Assembly (NCBI RefSeq): GCF_036248275.1
Contig: NZ_CP109181.1
Span: 620,001-684,000 of the forward strand
Length of the DNA stretch: 64,000 nt
DNA from: Streptomyces sp. NBC_01716
GTDB taxonomy: Bacteria; Actinomycetota; Actinomycetes; Streptomycetales; Streptomycetaceae
Direction: 5' to 3'
Shown here: piece by piece, positions 43,045-51,669 of the stretch
How positions within the stretch are numbered: position 1 is the first letter of the stretch
How the letters are laid out: each line of letters opens with the position of its first letter
Translations under genes and position numbers: made by a program
The notes under the pieces: generated by a model
The model's database searches: none
What the model was told of the DNA's origin: nothing
Seen by the model: the letters and a program-made list of their open reading frames with translations, nothing else

Positions 43045-43938
43045 GTGATCTTCAAGCGCTTCTCCCCCCTCAGCGGTACGTCGAGACGGGCGCGGCTCCT
43101 CGCAGTGACGTCCGGTCTGGTGGCCGCCGTCGCGCTCGCGACCCCCTCGGCCGTCGCCGCCCCGGCCCCCGAGGCCAAGGCGACCGCCTCGCAGCTCGCC
43201 GCCGCCGACTCCGCCGTGCTCGAAGCGGACGTCGCCGGCACCGCCTGGTACACCGACGCGAGCACCGGAAAGATCGTCGTGACCGTCGACAGCACCGTGT
43301 CGAAGGCCGAACTGGCCGAGGTCAAGGGCGCGTTGGCGGACTCCAAGGCCGAACTGACGATCAAGCGCACCAACGGCAAGTTCAGCCCGCTGATCGCCGG
43401 CGGCGAAGCCATCACCACCAGCGGCAGCCGCTGTTCGCTCGGCTTCAACGTGTCGGTCGGCGGCGTGGCCCACGCGCTGACCGCCGGTCACTGCACCAAC
43501 ATCGGCGCCAGCTGGTCCATCGGCACGCGCACCGGCACCAGCTTCCCGACCAACGACTACGGCATCATCCGCCACTCCAACGCGGCGGCGGCCGACGGTC
43601 GTGTCTACCTGTACAACGGCACGTACCGGGACATCACGTCGGCCGGCAACGCGTCCGTCGGCCAGTCCGTGCAGCGCAGCGGCAGCACCACCGGGCTGCG
43701 CGGCGGTACGGTCACCGGCCTCAACGCCACGGTCAACTACGGTGCCAGCGGCATCGTGTACGGCATGATCCAGACCAACGTCTGTGCCGAGCCCGGCGAC
43801 AGCGGCGGCTCGCTCTTCTCCGGCAACACGGCACTCGGCCTCACCTCCGGCGGCAGCGGCAACTGCTCCTCCGGCGGCACCACGTTCTACCAGCCCGTGA
43901 CGGAGGCCCTGAGCGTCTACGGCGCCACGGTGCTCTAG
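43045..43938 (+). CDS. sprA: Streptogrisin A-type secreted serine protease precursor (chymotrypsin family S1)
   Basis: 297 residues: Sec signal peptide ([20 protein letters not shown], cleavage after AVAA), a propeptide of about 75-80 residues, and a mature protease beginning [18 protein letters not shown]. The mature part matches streptogrisin A from memory almost residue for residue. The catalytic triad is His in LTAGHCTN, Asp in TNDYGII and Ser in [10 protein letters not shown]; cysteine pairs flank the His and Ser. The start is GTG 43045, because GGAGGA lies 4 nt before it; an upstream ATG (43027) has no ribosome site. It is an extracellular protease of stationary phase. A strong terminator follows. 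It is divergent from the cluster and probably marks its edge. Confidence 0.95.
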   Translation: MIFKRFSPLSGTSRRARLLAVTSGLVAAVALATPSAVAAPAPEAKATASQLAAADSAVLEADVAGTAWYTDASTGKIVVTVDSTVSKAELAEVKGALADSKAELTIKRTNGKFSPLIAGGEAITTSGSRCSLGFNVSVGGVAHALTAGHCTNIGASWSIGTRTGTSFPTNDYGIIRHSNAAAADGRVYLYNGTYRDITSAGNASVGQSVQRSGSTTGLRGGTVTGLNATVNYGASGIVYGMIQTNVCAEPGDSGGSLFSGNTALGLTSGGSGNCSSGGTTFYQPVTEALSVYGATVL

Positions 43939-43958
43939 CACTTCCGTAGCACCCCGGC

Positions 43959-43987
43959 GGCGGACCGCGCGCAAGTCGCGGTCCGCC
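43959..43987 (+). terminator. Terminator of the streptogrisin A gene
   Basis: GGCGGACCGCG (43959-43969), 7-nt loop, perfect complement CGCGGTCCGCC (43977-43987), 20 nt after the TAG. It also lies between convergent genes and may serve the AlkA-like gene at 44024. Confidence 0.85.
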
Positions 43988-44023
43988 GTCCACGGCTACC
44001 GGGCTTCGGCCAGGCGTCCGGGC

Positions 44024-44968
44024 CTATCCCCCGGAGGCGACCTGATCCTGTGCACGGACGCGCAGAAGAAAGGCGACCCAGCTGCGGTAGGGGCGCCAGG
44101 AGCCGGCGATCGCGGCGAGCCGGGTGGTGTCGTCGGCCTCGGTGGCGTCGAGACCGTATGCCGCGGCCGTGGCCTTGTGGACGCGGGGCTCGGCTCGGGG
44201 GAAGACATCGGGGTGTCCGGCGCCCCGGATGAGGATCAGCTCGGCGGAGAACGGGCCGATGCCGGGCAGTTCCTTGAGGTCGGCGAGGGCGAACTCGGCG
44301 GGCTGGTCCCGGAGTTGGGTGGCGTCGAGCCGTCCGTCGAGGGCCGCGTCGGCGAGGCTGTGCAGGCGCTCGGTCTTGATATCCGTCAGACCGGGGATGT
44401 CGTTGATGCGCCGCAGCCGGGCCGGGGCGGGGAAGGCGTGCATCCGCCGGCCTGCGACGTGGACGGCCTGGCCGTGTTCCTCGGCGAGGCGGGCCTTGAT
44501 GCGGGCGGCCTGGGTCCTGCGGATGCGGTTGCCGATGATCGTCCAGGCGGCGGCCTCGTACGGGGAGTGGAACAGCACCGGTCGCAGGCCCGGGAACTCC
44601 GCCTGGAGGCCGGCGACCACCGGGTCAGTACCCGCGAGGGCGGAGAAGCCGGTGGCGTCGACGTCGAGGGAGAGGATGCGAGCGATCTGGGTCCGCGCGG
44701 CTTCTGCGGTGGTGCCGGCGGCGGGCTCGGTGGCCTTGCCGTCGGCGTGGAGGGTGTATTCGGCGTGGACGGTTCCGGCGGCGCCGGCCGCCGCCTCCTT
44801 CTGCCGCAGCGCGCATCCGATGACGGACTCGCCGTCGTCGGCGGGGAAGGCCAGCCGGAGCACTCCGTCGGGGGCTTGGTCGTAGGAGGCGGGGGTGAAG
44901 CCCTCCAGGAACCGGGTCGATGCGGCCAGCGAGAAGGGGCCCTTGGGCGTGAAGGAGGCGGCGGGCAC
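44024..44968 (-). CDS. AlkA-like DNA-3-methyladenine glycosylase (HhH-GPD superfamily)
   Basis: 314 residues. The N-terminal ~110 residues form a mixed alpha/beta domain, followed by the helix-hairpin-helix glycosylase fold: AAAWTIIGNRIRRTQAARIK, INDIPGLTDIKTERL and LKELPGIGPFSAELILIRGA then HPDVFP. Where AlkA has the catalytic Asp after the hairpin, this protein reads FPRAEPRVHKA, so the acid may be Glu or shifted; activity is likely but not assured. The start is GTG 44968, 2 nt before the upstream VOC stop ends, so the two are co-transcribed. It is divergent from a MarR regulator. It probably repairs alkylated bases; whether it serves the nearby cluster is unknown. Confidence 0.87.
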   Translation of the reverse strand: MPAASFTPKGPFSLAASTRFLEGFTPASYDQAPDGVLRLAFPADDGESVIGCALRQKEAAAGAAGTVHAEYTLHADGKATEPAAGTTAEAARTQIARILSLDVDATGFSALAGTDPVVAGLQAEFPGLRPVLFHSPYEAAAWTIIGNRIRRTQAARIKARLAEEHGQAVHVAGRRMHAFPAPARLRRINDIPGLTDIKTERLHSLADAALDGRLDATQLRDQPAEFALADLKELPGIGPFSAELILIRGAGHPDVFPRAEPRVHKATAAAYGLDATEADDTTRLAAIAGSWRPYRSWVAFLLRVRAQDQVASGG

Positions 44969-44970
44969 GG

Positions 44971-45342
44971 TCAGCGCGCCTGGTGGACGGTCAGGACGTA
45001 ACCCTCGGGTCCGGCGAAGGAGAACATCGGGCCGAAGGGGCTGTCCGTGATCGGGGTGAGGATCTTGACGCCGTTCGCGGTGAGCTGCTCGTGGAAGGCC
45101 TGGGTGTCGGGTGTGGAGAACCACAGAGCGACGCCGAGGCCGGGGCGGCCGGCGTCCAGGTCGGTACCGGGCAGCGGGTCGCGTACGGCGAGCGGGACCG
45201 GCTTGGTGTCGAAGACGACCGCGCCGGGAGGCGAGGCGGGGTTACGGGTCAGGCCGAGGTTCCTCTCGCAGTACTCGGCGGCCGCCTGCAAGTCACGGAC
45301 CTGCAGGGCGATGAAGTCAGGGCCATCGATGCTGACGGGCAT
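44971..45342 (-). CDS. VOC-family (glyoxalase/bleomycin-resistance) protein
   Basis: 123 residues: FIALQVRDLQAAAEYCERNL with LGLTRNP, then VALWFSTPDTQAFHEQLTAN and a C-terminal FAGPEGYVLTVHQ. ATG 45342 follows AGGAG with a 6-nt spacer. It is the first gene of a two-gene unit with the AlkA-like glycosylase, divergent from MarR. Unlike the two VOC proteins at 3.7-5.4 kb it has no TSFxPV N-terminus, so it belongs to another subfamily. Confidence 0.88.
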   Translation of the reverse strand: MPVSIDGPDFIALQVRDLQAAAEYCERNLGLTRNPASPPGAVVFDTKPVPLAVRDPLPGTDLDAGRPGLGVALWFSTPDTQAFHEQLTANGVKILTPITDSPFGPMFSFAGPEGYVLTVHQAR

Positions 45343-45360
45343 GCTGTTCTCCTTGTTCAA

Positions 45361-45412
45361 TGTCAGGACTTTGACATACTCGACGTTAGACCCCGACCCC
45401 TGAGGTGTCAAA
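45361..45412. promoter_or_regulatory. Divergent promoter/operator between VOC-AlkA and MarR
   Basis: On the minus strand TTGACA (45407-45412) is followed after 17 nt by TAACGT, a good sigma70-type promoter for the VOC gene. The interval contains TGTCA/TGACA half-sites: TGTCAggactTTGACA (45361-45376) is an inverted repeat, with another TGTCA at 45407. A MarR dimer site controlling both directions is plausible. Confidence 0.5.
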
Positions 45413-45414
45413 AT

Positions 45415-45888
45415 ATGGGCATGAAGGACAGTTCTCATCCGCAGGCCACCCCGCCTCACCCTGCCGAGGATGTGCTCGACCACCTGGGGTATCGCCTCAA
45501 GCGCGCCCACGCCGCCCTGCGCGGTGCCATGGACCAGGCCCTGCGCGAGCACGGGCTGACCGTCCCGCAGTACGCCTGTCTGGAGGTTCTCGCCGCACGT
45601 CCCGGCCTGTCCAACGCGGAACTCGCCCGCGCCACCTTCGTCACCCGCCAGTCGATGAACGTGGTCCTGCGCGGACTCCAAGACGCCGGGCTGCTCACCC
45701 GGCCCGCCACTGTCGAGGCAGGCCGCGCCCGCCCCGCCTCTCTCACCGACGAAGGGCGCCGCCGGCTGAACGCGGCGCAGGGAGCCGTCTACGCCATCGA
45801 GGCCCGCATGATCAAGACGATTCCCGGCGAACGTCTGAGCCGGCTCCTCGAAGAGCTCGATGGGATGGCGCGCGCACTCAAGGACTGA
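45415..45888 (+). CDS. MarR-family transcriptional regulator
   Basis: 157 residues with a winged helix-turn-helix: HGLTVPQYACLEVLAARPGL, SNAELARATFVTRQSMNVVL and RGLQDAGLLTRP, wing VEAGRARPASLTDEGRRRL. The leading helix YRLKRAHAALRGAMDQAL and the C-terminal helix form the dimer interface. ATG 45415; the in-frame ATG two codons later (45421) is an alternative. It is divergent from the VOC/AlkA-like pair and probably autoregulates and controls them through the TGTCA sites. Confidence 0.93.
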   Translation: MGMKDSSHPQATPPHPAEDVLDHLGYRLKRAHAALRGAMDQALREHGLTVPQYACLEVLAARPGLSNAELARATFVTRQSMNVVLRGLQDAGLLTRPATVEAGRARPASLTDEGRRRLNAAQGAVYAIEARMIKTIPGERLSRLLEELDGMARALKD

Positions 45889-45907
45889 TCATCAGCACAC
45901 CGGCCCC

Positions 45908-46092
45908 TAGGGCGTGTTTGAGAAGTCCCGTCTGGCCCACGACGCCTGGCACGCACGCTCGCCGCGTTGTCGGAGTCATCCAAGTACGTCCGGCCCATCT
46001 ACGAGGCTGATCCTCCGCCTTGCGATCGCACGCACCAGACGCCGTGGGCCCCGCCCAGTGGGCGGACGACGCTACTTCTAAAACACGCCCTA
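45908..46092. mobile_element. MITE-like element, 185 bp
   Basis: Terminal inverted repeats TAGGGCGTGTTTGAGAAGT (45908-45926) and ACTTCTAAAACACGCCCTA (46074-46092) match at 18 of 19 positions, with flanking TA as in IS630/Tc1 or some IS5-type insertions. Inside, GGCCCACGACGCCTGG and CCAGACGCCGTGGGCC are extended subterminal inverted repeats. There is no transposase gene. It lies between the MarR gene and panE. Confidence 0.75.
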
Positions 46093-46180
46093 CCCCGGCA
46101 CACACAGCTCGTACGGATCGAAGAACGCTCCCTCCTGCGGCGCCACGGTGCTGTCGCACCTCCGTAGCGCCCGTTCACGG

Positions 46181-47104
46181 CTAACGAGCCTCGGCCACCC
46201 GGGCGTTGTGAGCCCGCAGGGTCAGGGCCGCAGCCTGCAGGCGGGGCACCGCGAGGCTGAAGCCATGGGCCCGGTCGATCAGGTCTCCGAGGACATTCTC
46301 GACCTCGGTCGGCCGGCCCGCGACGAGTTCGCGCGACAGCGACGAGGTCGTCGGCGACTCCGCGGCGGTCACCAGTGCCCGGAGTCCCTTGAGTTCGTCC
46401 TCGCCCAGCGGATGTCCCGCCGCCGCGGCGACAGAGGCCGCCTCATCAAGGGTCCCCGCCGCGAAGCCCGCGCCGTCCTTCGCGGCGACGGCCGCACCGA
46501 CCGTGCCCCGCACCAGCGAGGTGACCGCGCCGATCGTCGCGATCATCACCCACTTCGACCACATCGCGTCGACGATGTCCTCGGGCACCGTCACGGTGAA
46601 GTCCGGTGCGGACAGGGCCTCCGTCACCGCCGTGACCCGGTCGGAAGCCGAACCGTCGAGTTCACCGACCTGGATCCGGCCGCCCGGGGCGAACTGGCGG
46701 ATGTCGCCGTTCGGGTCGAGCTGCGTGACGACTTTCAGTACGCCCCCGAGAACCGCACCGCCGAACCGCTCGGTGAGCGCGTCCACGTGCGCCATCCCGT
46801 TGAGGAACGGCACGAGCGCCGTCCCCTTCCCGACGCCGGGCGCGATGTCGCCCATGACCGAGGGCAGGGCGGCGGGCTTGACGGCGAGCAGGATGAGGCC
46901 GTACGGCCCGGCCAGACCCCCGGCGCCGACACAGCTGACCTCGATGGACTCGACCTGCGTGCCCTCAACGATGCGCAGCCCCCGCTCACGCAGCTCAGCG
47001 GCCCGTCGGGCCCGGACGAGGAAGTCCACCTCCCGCCCGGCCCGCACCAGCCGCCCACCCACGAACCCGCCTACGGCACCCGCGCCGACCACCAGAATCT
47101 TCAT
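46181..47104 (-). CDS. panE: Ketopantoate reductase family (PanE/ApbA) protein
   Basis: 307 residues: N-terminal NADP Rossmann fold MKILVVGAGAVGGFVGGRL, then LILLAVKPAALPS and VPFLNGMAHVDALTERFG, with the C-terminal helical domain including SKWVMIATIGAVTSLVRG and ENVLGDLIDRAHG. The asparagine of FLNG and the lysine of WSKWV match the PanE catalytic/substrate positions. ATG 47104 follows GAGGG. Classical PanE reduces 2-dehydropantoate for CoA synthesis, but many Streptomyces paralogues act on other 2-keto acids; the neighbouring 2-hydroxyacid enzymes make that alternative reasonable. Divergent from the glucarate-dehydratase-type gene. Confidence 0.85.
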   Translation of the reverse strand: MKILVVGAGAVGGFVGGRLVRAGREVDFLVRARRAAELRERGLRIVEGTQVESIEVSCVGAGGLAGPYGLILLAVKPAALPSVMGDIAPGVGKGTALVPFLNGMAHVDALTERFGGAVLGGVLKVVTQLDPNGDIRQFAPGGRIQVGELDGSASDRVTAVTEALSAPDFTVTVPEDIVDAMWSKWVMIATIGAVTSLVRGTVGAAVAAKDGAGFAAGTLDEAASVAAAAGHPLGEDELKGLRALVTAAESPTTSSLSRELVAGRPTEVENVLGDLIDRAHGFSLAVPRLQAAALTLRAHNARVAEAR

Positions 47105-47359
47105 CGCATTCCCTCTTCGATCAACGGCTTGACGGACAGTCGACCGTGCAACGCGAATCCGCTCCTCGCCGATGCCGCAGACCTGGGAGATCCGGGAACC
47201 GTGTCCTCGGCCCGTGATCGGGCGCGTCAGTGCGGCCATGAGGATCCAGTTTCCATTTGTGGTCGGCGTCTACACATGTGGACAGTTGAGAGTTAGGCTG
47301 CTGCCGCGATCCCTCGCACACCGACGGCTCCCCCCGTCGTATCCACTGGAGGTCTCAGG

Positions 47360-48670
47360 GTGCGCGATCCACTGGTCAACGAGATCTACGCGATCAACGA
47401 GCCGCACCGGATCCAGGAGGTGCGGATCACGCCCGTCGCGTTCCGTGATCCGCCGCTGCTCAACACCGTTGGTGTCCATGAGCCGTTCGCGCTGCGCGCC
47501 ATTGTCGAGGTCGTCACCGAGTCCGGGTTGCTCGGGCTCGGTGAGACCTACGGTGACCTGGCTCATCTTGAACGGCTGCGGCTCGCGGCGGCCGAACTGA
47601 CCGGGGTCGACGTATGGCACGTTCAGGAGATCGCCCGCCGGATCGCGGTGGCTCTGGCCGCCGACACCGGAACGGGCGGGCACGGCATGAGCGGGATGGT
47701 CACCGGCAGCAGAACCGTCGACCGGGTGCTGTCGCCGTTCGAGGTGGCGTGTCTCGACATCCAGGGCAAGGCGCTCGGGCGGCCGGTGAGCGACCTGCTG
47801 GGCGGAGCCGTCCGGGATCGTGTCGACTACAGCGCGTACCTCTTCTACAAGTGGGCGGGGCATCCGGGGGCCGAGCCGGACGAGTGGGGGGCCGCCCTCG
47901 ATCCGGACCAACTGGTCGCGCAGGCACGGCGGATGATCGACGCGTACGGCTTCACCGCGATCAAGCTCAAGGGCGGCGTGTGTCCGCCCGAGGAGGAGAT
48001 CGAGGCGATCAAGGCGCTGCGCGCGGCCTTTCCCGATCACCCGCTGCGTATCGACCCCAACGCCGCCTGGAGCGTGGAGACTTCGATCCGGGTCGGCAAG
48101 GAACTCGCCGGAGTGATCGAGTACCTGGAGGACCCGACCACCGGGATCGAGGGGATGGCCAGGGTCGCGCGTGAGGTTCCGATGCCGCTCGCGACCAACA
48201 TGTGTGTGGTCGCCTTCGACCAGGTCAAGCCCGCCGTCGCGCAGGACGCGGTGCAGGTGATCCTCTCCGACCACCATTTCTGGGGCGGTCTGGGCCGCTC
48301 CCGCTCGCTCGCCGGTATCTGCGACACCTTCGGGCTCGGTCTTTCGATGCACTCCAACTCGCATCTGGGCATCAGCCTCGCGGCAATGACCCATCTCGCC
48401 GCGAGCACACCCAACCTCACCTACACGTGCGACACGCACTGGCCGTGGAAGAGTCCCGACGAGGACGTCGTCGTGCCCGGTGCGCTGACCTTCCGGAACG
48501 GATCGGTGGCGGTACCGACCGCACCGGGGCTGGGGGTCGAACTCGACCGCGACGCCCTGGCCAGGCTGCACGAGCAGTACCTCGCGTGCGGCATACGTCA
48601 GCGCGACGACACCGGGTACTACCGCCGTACCACCGAACCGGCCTTCGACCCGACCGCGCCGCGATGGTGA
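47360..48670 (+). CDS. gudD: Glucarate dehydratase-type enolase-superfamily enzyme
   Basis: 436 residues of the mandelate-racemase/GlucD group: capping domain (1-~130), then a TIM barrel with the K-x-K base in AIKLKGG (~200), metal ligands in RIDPNAAW and EYLEDPT, ATNMC, and SDHHFWGG carrying the His-Asp dyad, followed by MHSNSHLGISLA. The pattern and length match D-glucarate dehydratase, which removes water from an acid sugar to give a 2-keto-3-deoxy acid. GTG 47360 is preceded by GGAGG at 7 nt. It is followed in the same direction by a D-2-hydroxyacid dehydrogenase and sits opposite an Opp-type importer. The exact acid sugar is not readable from the sequence. Confidence 0.9.
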   Translation: MRDPLVNEIYAINEPHRIQEVRITPVAFRDPPLLNTVGVHEPFALRAIVEVVTESGLLGLGETYGDLAHLERLRLAAAELTGVDVWHVQEIARRIAVALAADTGTGGHGMSGMVTGSRTVDRVLSPFEVACLDIQGKALGRPVSDLLGGAVRDRVDYSAYLFYKWAGHPGAEPDEWGAALDPDQLVAQARRMIDAYGFTAIKLKGGVCPPEEEIEAIKALRAAFPDHPLRIDPNAAWSVETSIRVGKELAGVIEYLEDPTTGIEGMARVAREVPMPLATNMCVVAFDQVKPAVAQDAVQVILSDHHFWGGLGRSRSLAGICDTFGLGLSMHSNSHLGISLAAMTHLAASTPNLTYTCDTHWPWKSPDEDVVVPGALTFRNGSVAVPTAPGLGVELDRDALARLHEQYLACGIRQRDDTGYYRRTTEPAFDPTAPRW

Positions 48671-48728
48671 CCGCGGAGCCCGCCGCGCCCCGGAGGACCG
48701 CGGGCCGGACGGCCGGGCGGGAGGCGTC

Positions 48729-49715
48729 ATGAGGATCGCCCTGACCGACCCCATCCTCACCCGGTTCTCCGACGAGCTGACCCGCGGCGGCACGGACGGT
48801 CACGACTGGGAGTTCCTCGCGGACCTGCCGGACGCCGATGTCGTACGGCGGCTGCCCACCGCCGACGTGCTGGTGGCCTCCCGGCTGACCGCCCCCGCGG
48901 CCCAGGCCGCCCGCCGGCTGCGGCTGGTGCATGTCACCGGCGCGGGCTACGACCGGATCGCGATCGACGCGCTGCCTCCCGCGACCGTCGTGTGCAACAC
49001 CTTCCATCACGGCCCTTCCATCGCGGAACACGTGGTGATGACCACGCTGATGCTCTCCCGCCGGGTGCCGCGCGCGGACCGGCTGATGCGTGAGGGGACC
49101 TGGGAATCGGTCGCCGTGGATCCCGGCGTCACCCTGGGCACGACGCTCACGGGCCGTACGGTCGGAGTCGTCGGACTGGGCGAGATCGGCGGGCAGGTGG
49201 TGCGGGCGGCGACCGCGCTGGGCATGCGGGCCCGTGCCGTGCGACGCGATCCGCGGGCGCCGGTCCCAGGTGACCTGCGGCTGGACCGGGTGGACGGTGA
49301 GGACGGGCTGGACGACCTGCTGGCGGGCTCGGACGTCGTCGTCCTGACCGTGCCGCTGTCGGCGGCGACGACCGGACTGATCGGAGCCGCGCAGCTCGCG
49401 AGGATGCGCCCGGACGCCCTGCTCATCAACGTGGCGCGCGGTCCCCTCGTCCAGGAGGACGCGCTGTTCGACGCGCTGGCCGCGCGGCGGATCGGCGGCG
49501 CGGGGCTGGACGTGTGGTGGAGCCATCCCAAGGACGGCACCGGTGCGCACGGCTACACCCGCCCGTTCCATACGCTCGACAACGTCGTGATGACGCCTCA
49601 CCACTCCGGTCACACCCAGGAGACCTTCGCCAACAGGGCGCGGGAGATCGCCGACAACATCGGCCGGCTCTCCAGGGGCGAGCCGCTGACGAACGTGGTG
49701 CGCGGCGGGCGCTGA
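48729..49715 (+). CDS. D-2-hydroxyacid dehydrogenase (phosphoglycerate-dehydrogenase family)
   Basis: 328 residues. NAD-binding loop VGVVGLGEIGGQVV (~residues 150-165), catalytic Arg in LLINVARGPLV, acid in LDVWWSHP (Trp/Ser replace the usual Glu-Pro stretch) and His in MTPHHSGHT. ATG 48729 is preceded by GGGAGG at 4 nt. It is 58 nt downstream of the glucarate-dehydratase-type gene, so the two form an operon. Likely reduces a 2-keto acid from the acid-sugar route, or oxidises the hydroxyacid substrate. Confidence 0.9.
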   Translation: MRIALTDPILTRFSDELTRGGTDGHDWEFLADLPDADVVRRLPTADVLVASRLTAPAAQAARRLRLVHVTGAGYDRIAIDALPPATVVCNTFHHGPSIAEHVVMTTLMLSRRVPRADRLMREGTWESVAVDPGVTLGTTLTGRTVGVVGLGEIGGQVVRAATALGMRARAVRRDPRAPVPGDLRLDRVDGEDGLDDLLAGSDVVVLTVPLSAATTGLIGAAQLARMRPDALLINVARGPLVQEDALFDALAARRIGGAGLDVWWSHPKDGTGAHGYTRPFHTLDNVVMTPHHSGHTQETFANRAREIADNIGRLSRGEPLTNVVRGGR

Positions 49716-49735
49716 GCCCGCGTACTCGCGGCTCA

Positions 49736-49765
49736 CGGCCGGCCGGTCCGGCGATCGGCCGGCCG
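49736..49765. terminator. Bidirectional hairpin between D-2-hydroxyacid dehydrogenase and TauE genes
   Basis: CGGCCGGCCG (49736-49745) and CGGCCGGCCG (49756-49765), self-complementary arms around a 10-nt spacer, between convergent genes. Confidence 0.7.
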
Positions 49766-49798
49766 CTGCCACGGCAGGTCGGCCGACAGGCCCCGCGA

Positions 49799-50512
49799 TC
49801 AGACGAACTGACGCACCGTCAGCAGTACGGCTCCGGCCAGCGCCAGCACCGTCGCGACCGCTCTGGCCCGCCCCACGTTCAGCTTGTCGGACAGAGGGCG
49901 CGCCAGCAGTACGCCGCAGGCCGCGGCGGGAGTCAGCAGGACCGTGTGGCGCAGACTGTCGGTGTGCACCGCGCCCACGGCCGCGAGCGCGACCAGGCTC
50001 ATCAGCGAACCGGCCAGGAAGAACCCGCTCATCGTGGAGCGCAGCTCCGGCCCCTTCATACGCTGCCAGACCAGCGCCATCGGGGGGCCTCCGATGGAGG
50101 TCGCCGTACCCATCAGCCCGGACGCCATCCCCGCCAGCACCACGGCACGCCGGGTCGGCGTCGGCCGGAAGCCGCGCACGCTCGCGACGACACCCACCAC
50201 GACCACACCGGCGACACAGAGCGCCAGCCACCGCGCGGGCAGCAGGGCCACCAGTGCCGCGCCCGCGATCACGCCCGGCACCCGGCCGAGCAGCGCCCAA
50301 CCCGCTCCCCGGAGGTTCACATGCGCGCGGTCCAGCAGCAGGACCGAGCCCGTGACGGCGGTGGAGAGCAACAGCACCACGGGCACGAGCGCGGGCGCGA
50401 CCAGCGCGATCACGGGAGCGGCGAGCAGCCCGAGGCCGAATCCGATCGACACCTGGAACACGGTGCCGATCAGAACGACCGCACAGAGCAGGGCGAATAC
50501 CGGCAGGCTCAC
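49799..50512 (-). CDS. TauE/SafE-family membrane transporter
   Basis: 237 residues, nearly all hydrophobic, with 7-8 predicted transmembrane segments and the family signatures TVFQVSIGFGLGLLAAPVIA near the N-terminus and MASGLMGTATSIGGPPMALV in the second half. The family exports or imports small organic anions and sulfur compounds. GTG 50512 overlaps the TGA of the ABC ATPase gene by 4 nt, so it is the last gene of the importer operon. Substrate unknown; a small organic acid would fit the neighbours. Confidence 0.9.
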   Translation of the reverse strand: MSLPVFALLCAVVLIGTVFQVSIGFGLGLLAAPVIALVAPALVPVVLLLSTAVTGSVLLLDRAHVNLRGAGWALLGRVPGVIAGAALVALLPARWLALCVAGVVVVGVVASVRGFRPTPTRRAVVLAGMASGLMGTATSIGGPPMALVWQRMKGPELRSTMSGFFLAGSLMSLVALAAVGAVHTDSLRHTVLLTPAAACGVLLARPLSDKLNVGRARAVATVLALAGAVLLTVRQFV

Positions 50513-51669
50513 CTGTCCGCCGACGCGGTGCCGGCCGCCGCTCCCCCGCCGCCGCCCGCGGACCCGATGCTCAACGGCTCGGCGCTCAGCGGGAAGTGGC
50601 ACAGCCCCTCGTGCCGCTCCGGACCCGCCCCCGGGCGTCCGCCCGCAAGCCGCGTACCAACCGCCGCGCCGTCACGCGCGCGAACCGGTGGGGCGTCCTC
50701 CGCGCACCGGTCGGCCGCCTGCCAGCAGCGGGTACGGAACCGGCAGCCCGACGGCGGGTCGAGCGGCGAGGGAATCTCCCCGCTCAGCAGAATGCGGTCG
50801 GCGCGTGGCGCGGCACCGGAGACATCCAGCGCCGGAGCCGCCGACATGAGCGCGGCGGTGTAAGGGTGCACGGGGCGGTCGAAGACCTCCTCGGTGGGGC
50901 CGTGTTCGATGACCTTGCCGAGGTACATCACGGACACCCGGTCCGCGACATGCCGGACCACCGACAGGTCGTGGGAAATGAACACGTAGGAGACGTCGAG
51001 CCGTTGCTGGAGGTCGGAAAGGAGATTGAGCACCTGTGCCTGCACCGACAGGTCCAGCGCCGAGACAGGTTCGTCGCACACGATCAGATCGGGATCGAGG
51101 GCCAACGCGCGTGCGATGCCCAGCCGTTGGCGCTGGCCGCCGGAGAATTCGTTGGGGTATCGGAAGGCGTCGGCCGCCCGTAGCCCGACGAGGTCGAGCA
51201 GTTCGCGTACGCGGGTCTCGCGCGCCCGCGCGGTGGGTGCCACGTCCCGGTGGGTGCGCCACGGCTCGCCGATGATGTCGGCGGCCGACATCCGGGCGTT
51301 GAGTGAGGCGAAGGGGTCCTGGAACACCATCTGCACCCGGCGGCGCCAGGCCAGCAGTTCCTTCTTTCGCAGGGCGAACGGGTCGGTCCCGTCGAAGCGT
51401 ACGGTCCCCGAGTCCGGCCGCTCCAGCAGGAGCAGGACCCGGGCGAGGGTGGACTTGCCGCAGCCGGACTCGCCCACCACGCCGAGCGTCTCGCCCCGGC
51501 CGAGGCGCAGATCGACGCCGTCCAGCGCGGTCAGTCTGTTGTGGCCCGCGGCATTGCGCGGGACCTTGAACGACTTGGTCACGCCGGTGACTTCCAGCAG
51601 CGGCCCGGACGTCCGGCCGCTGTCCGGCCGGCCCGGGGCGGTCGTCCCGGAGGTGTTCTTCTCAGACAC
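50509..51669 (-). CDS. Oligopeptide/dipeptide-type ABC transporter ATP-binding protein (OppF/DppF class)
   Basis: 386 residues. Walker [11 protein letters not shown]-loop MVFQDPFASLN, ABC signature EFSGGQRQRLG, Walker B DLIVCDEPVSALD and H-loop ISHDLSVV. The C-terminal oligopeptide-transporter extension has Cys residues in CRFRTRCWQAADRC and LCHFP, the pattern linked to an Fe-S or structural site in DppD/F proteins. The last ~25 residues are Gly/Ala-rich. GTG 51669 overlaps the upstream gene by 8 nt and has GAGGAG 7 nt before it. It pairs with the ATPase half of the 51662-53713 fusion. Confidence 0.95.
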   Translation of the reverse strand: MSEKNTSGTTAPGRPDSGRTSGPLLEVTGVTKSFKVPRNAAGHNRLTALDGVDLRLGRGETLGVVGESGCGKSTLARVLLLLERPDSGTVRFDGTDPFALRKKELLAWRRRVQMVFQDPFASLNARMSAADIIGEPWRTHRDVAPTARARETRVRELLDLVGLRAADAFRYPNEFSGGQRQRLGIARALALDPDLIVCDEPVSALDLSVQAQVLNLLSDLQQRLDVSYVFISHDLSVVRHVADRVSVMYLGKVIEHGPTEEVFDRPVHPYTAALMSAAPALDVSGAAPRADRILLSGEIPSPLDPPSGCRFRTRCWQAADRCAEDAPPVRARDGAAVGTRLAGGRPGAGPERHEGLCHFPLSAEPLSIGSAGGGGGAAAGTASADR

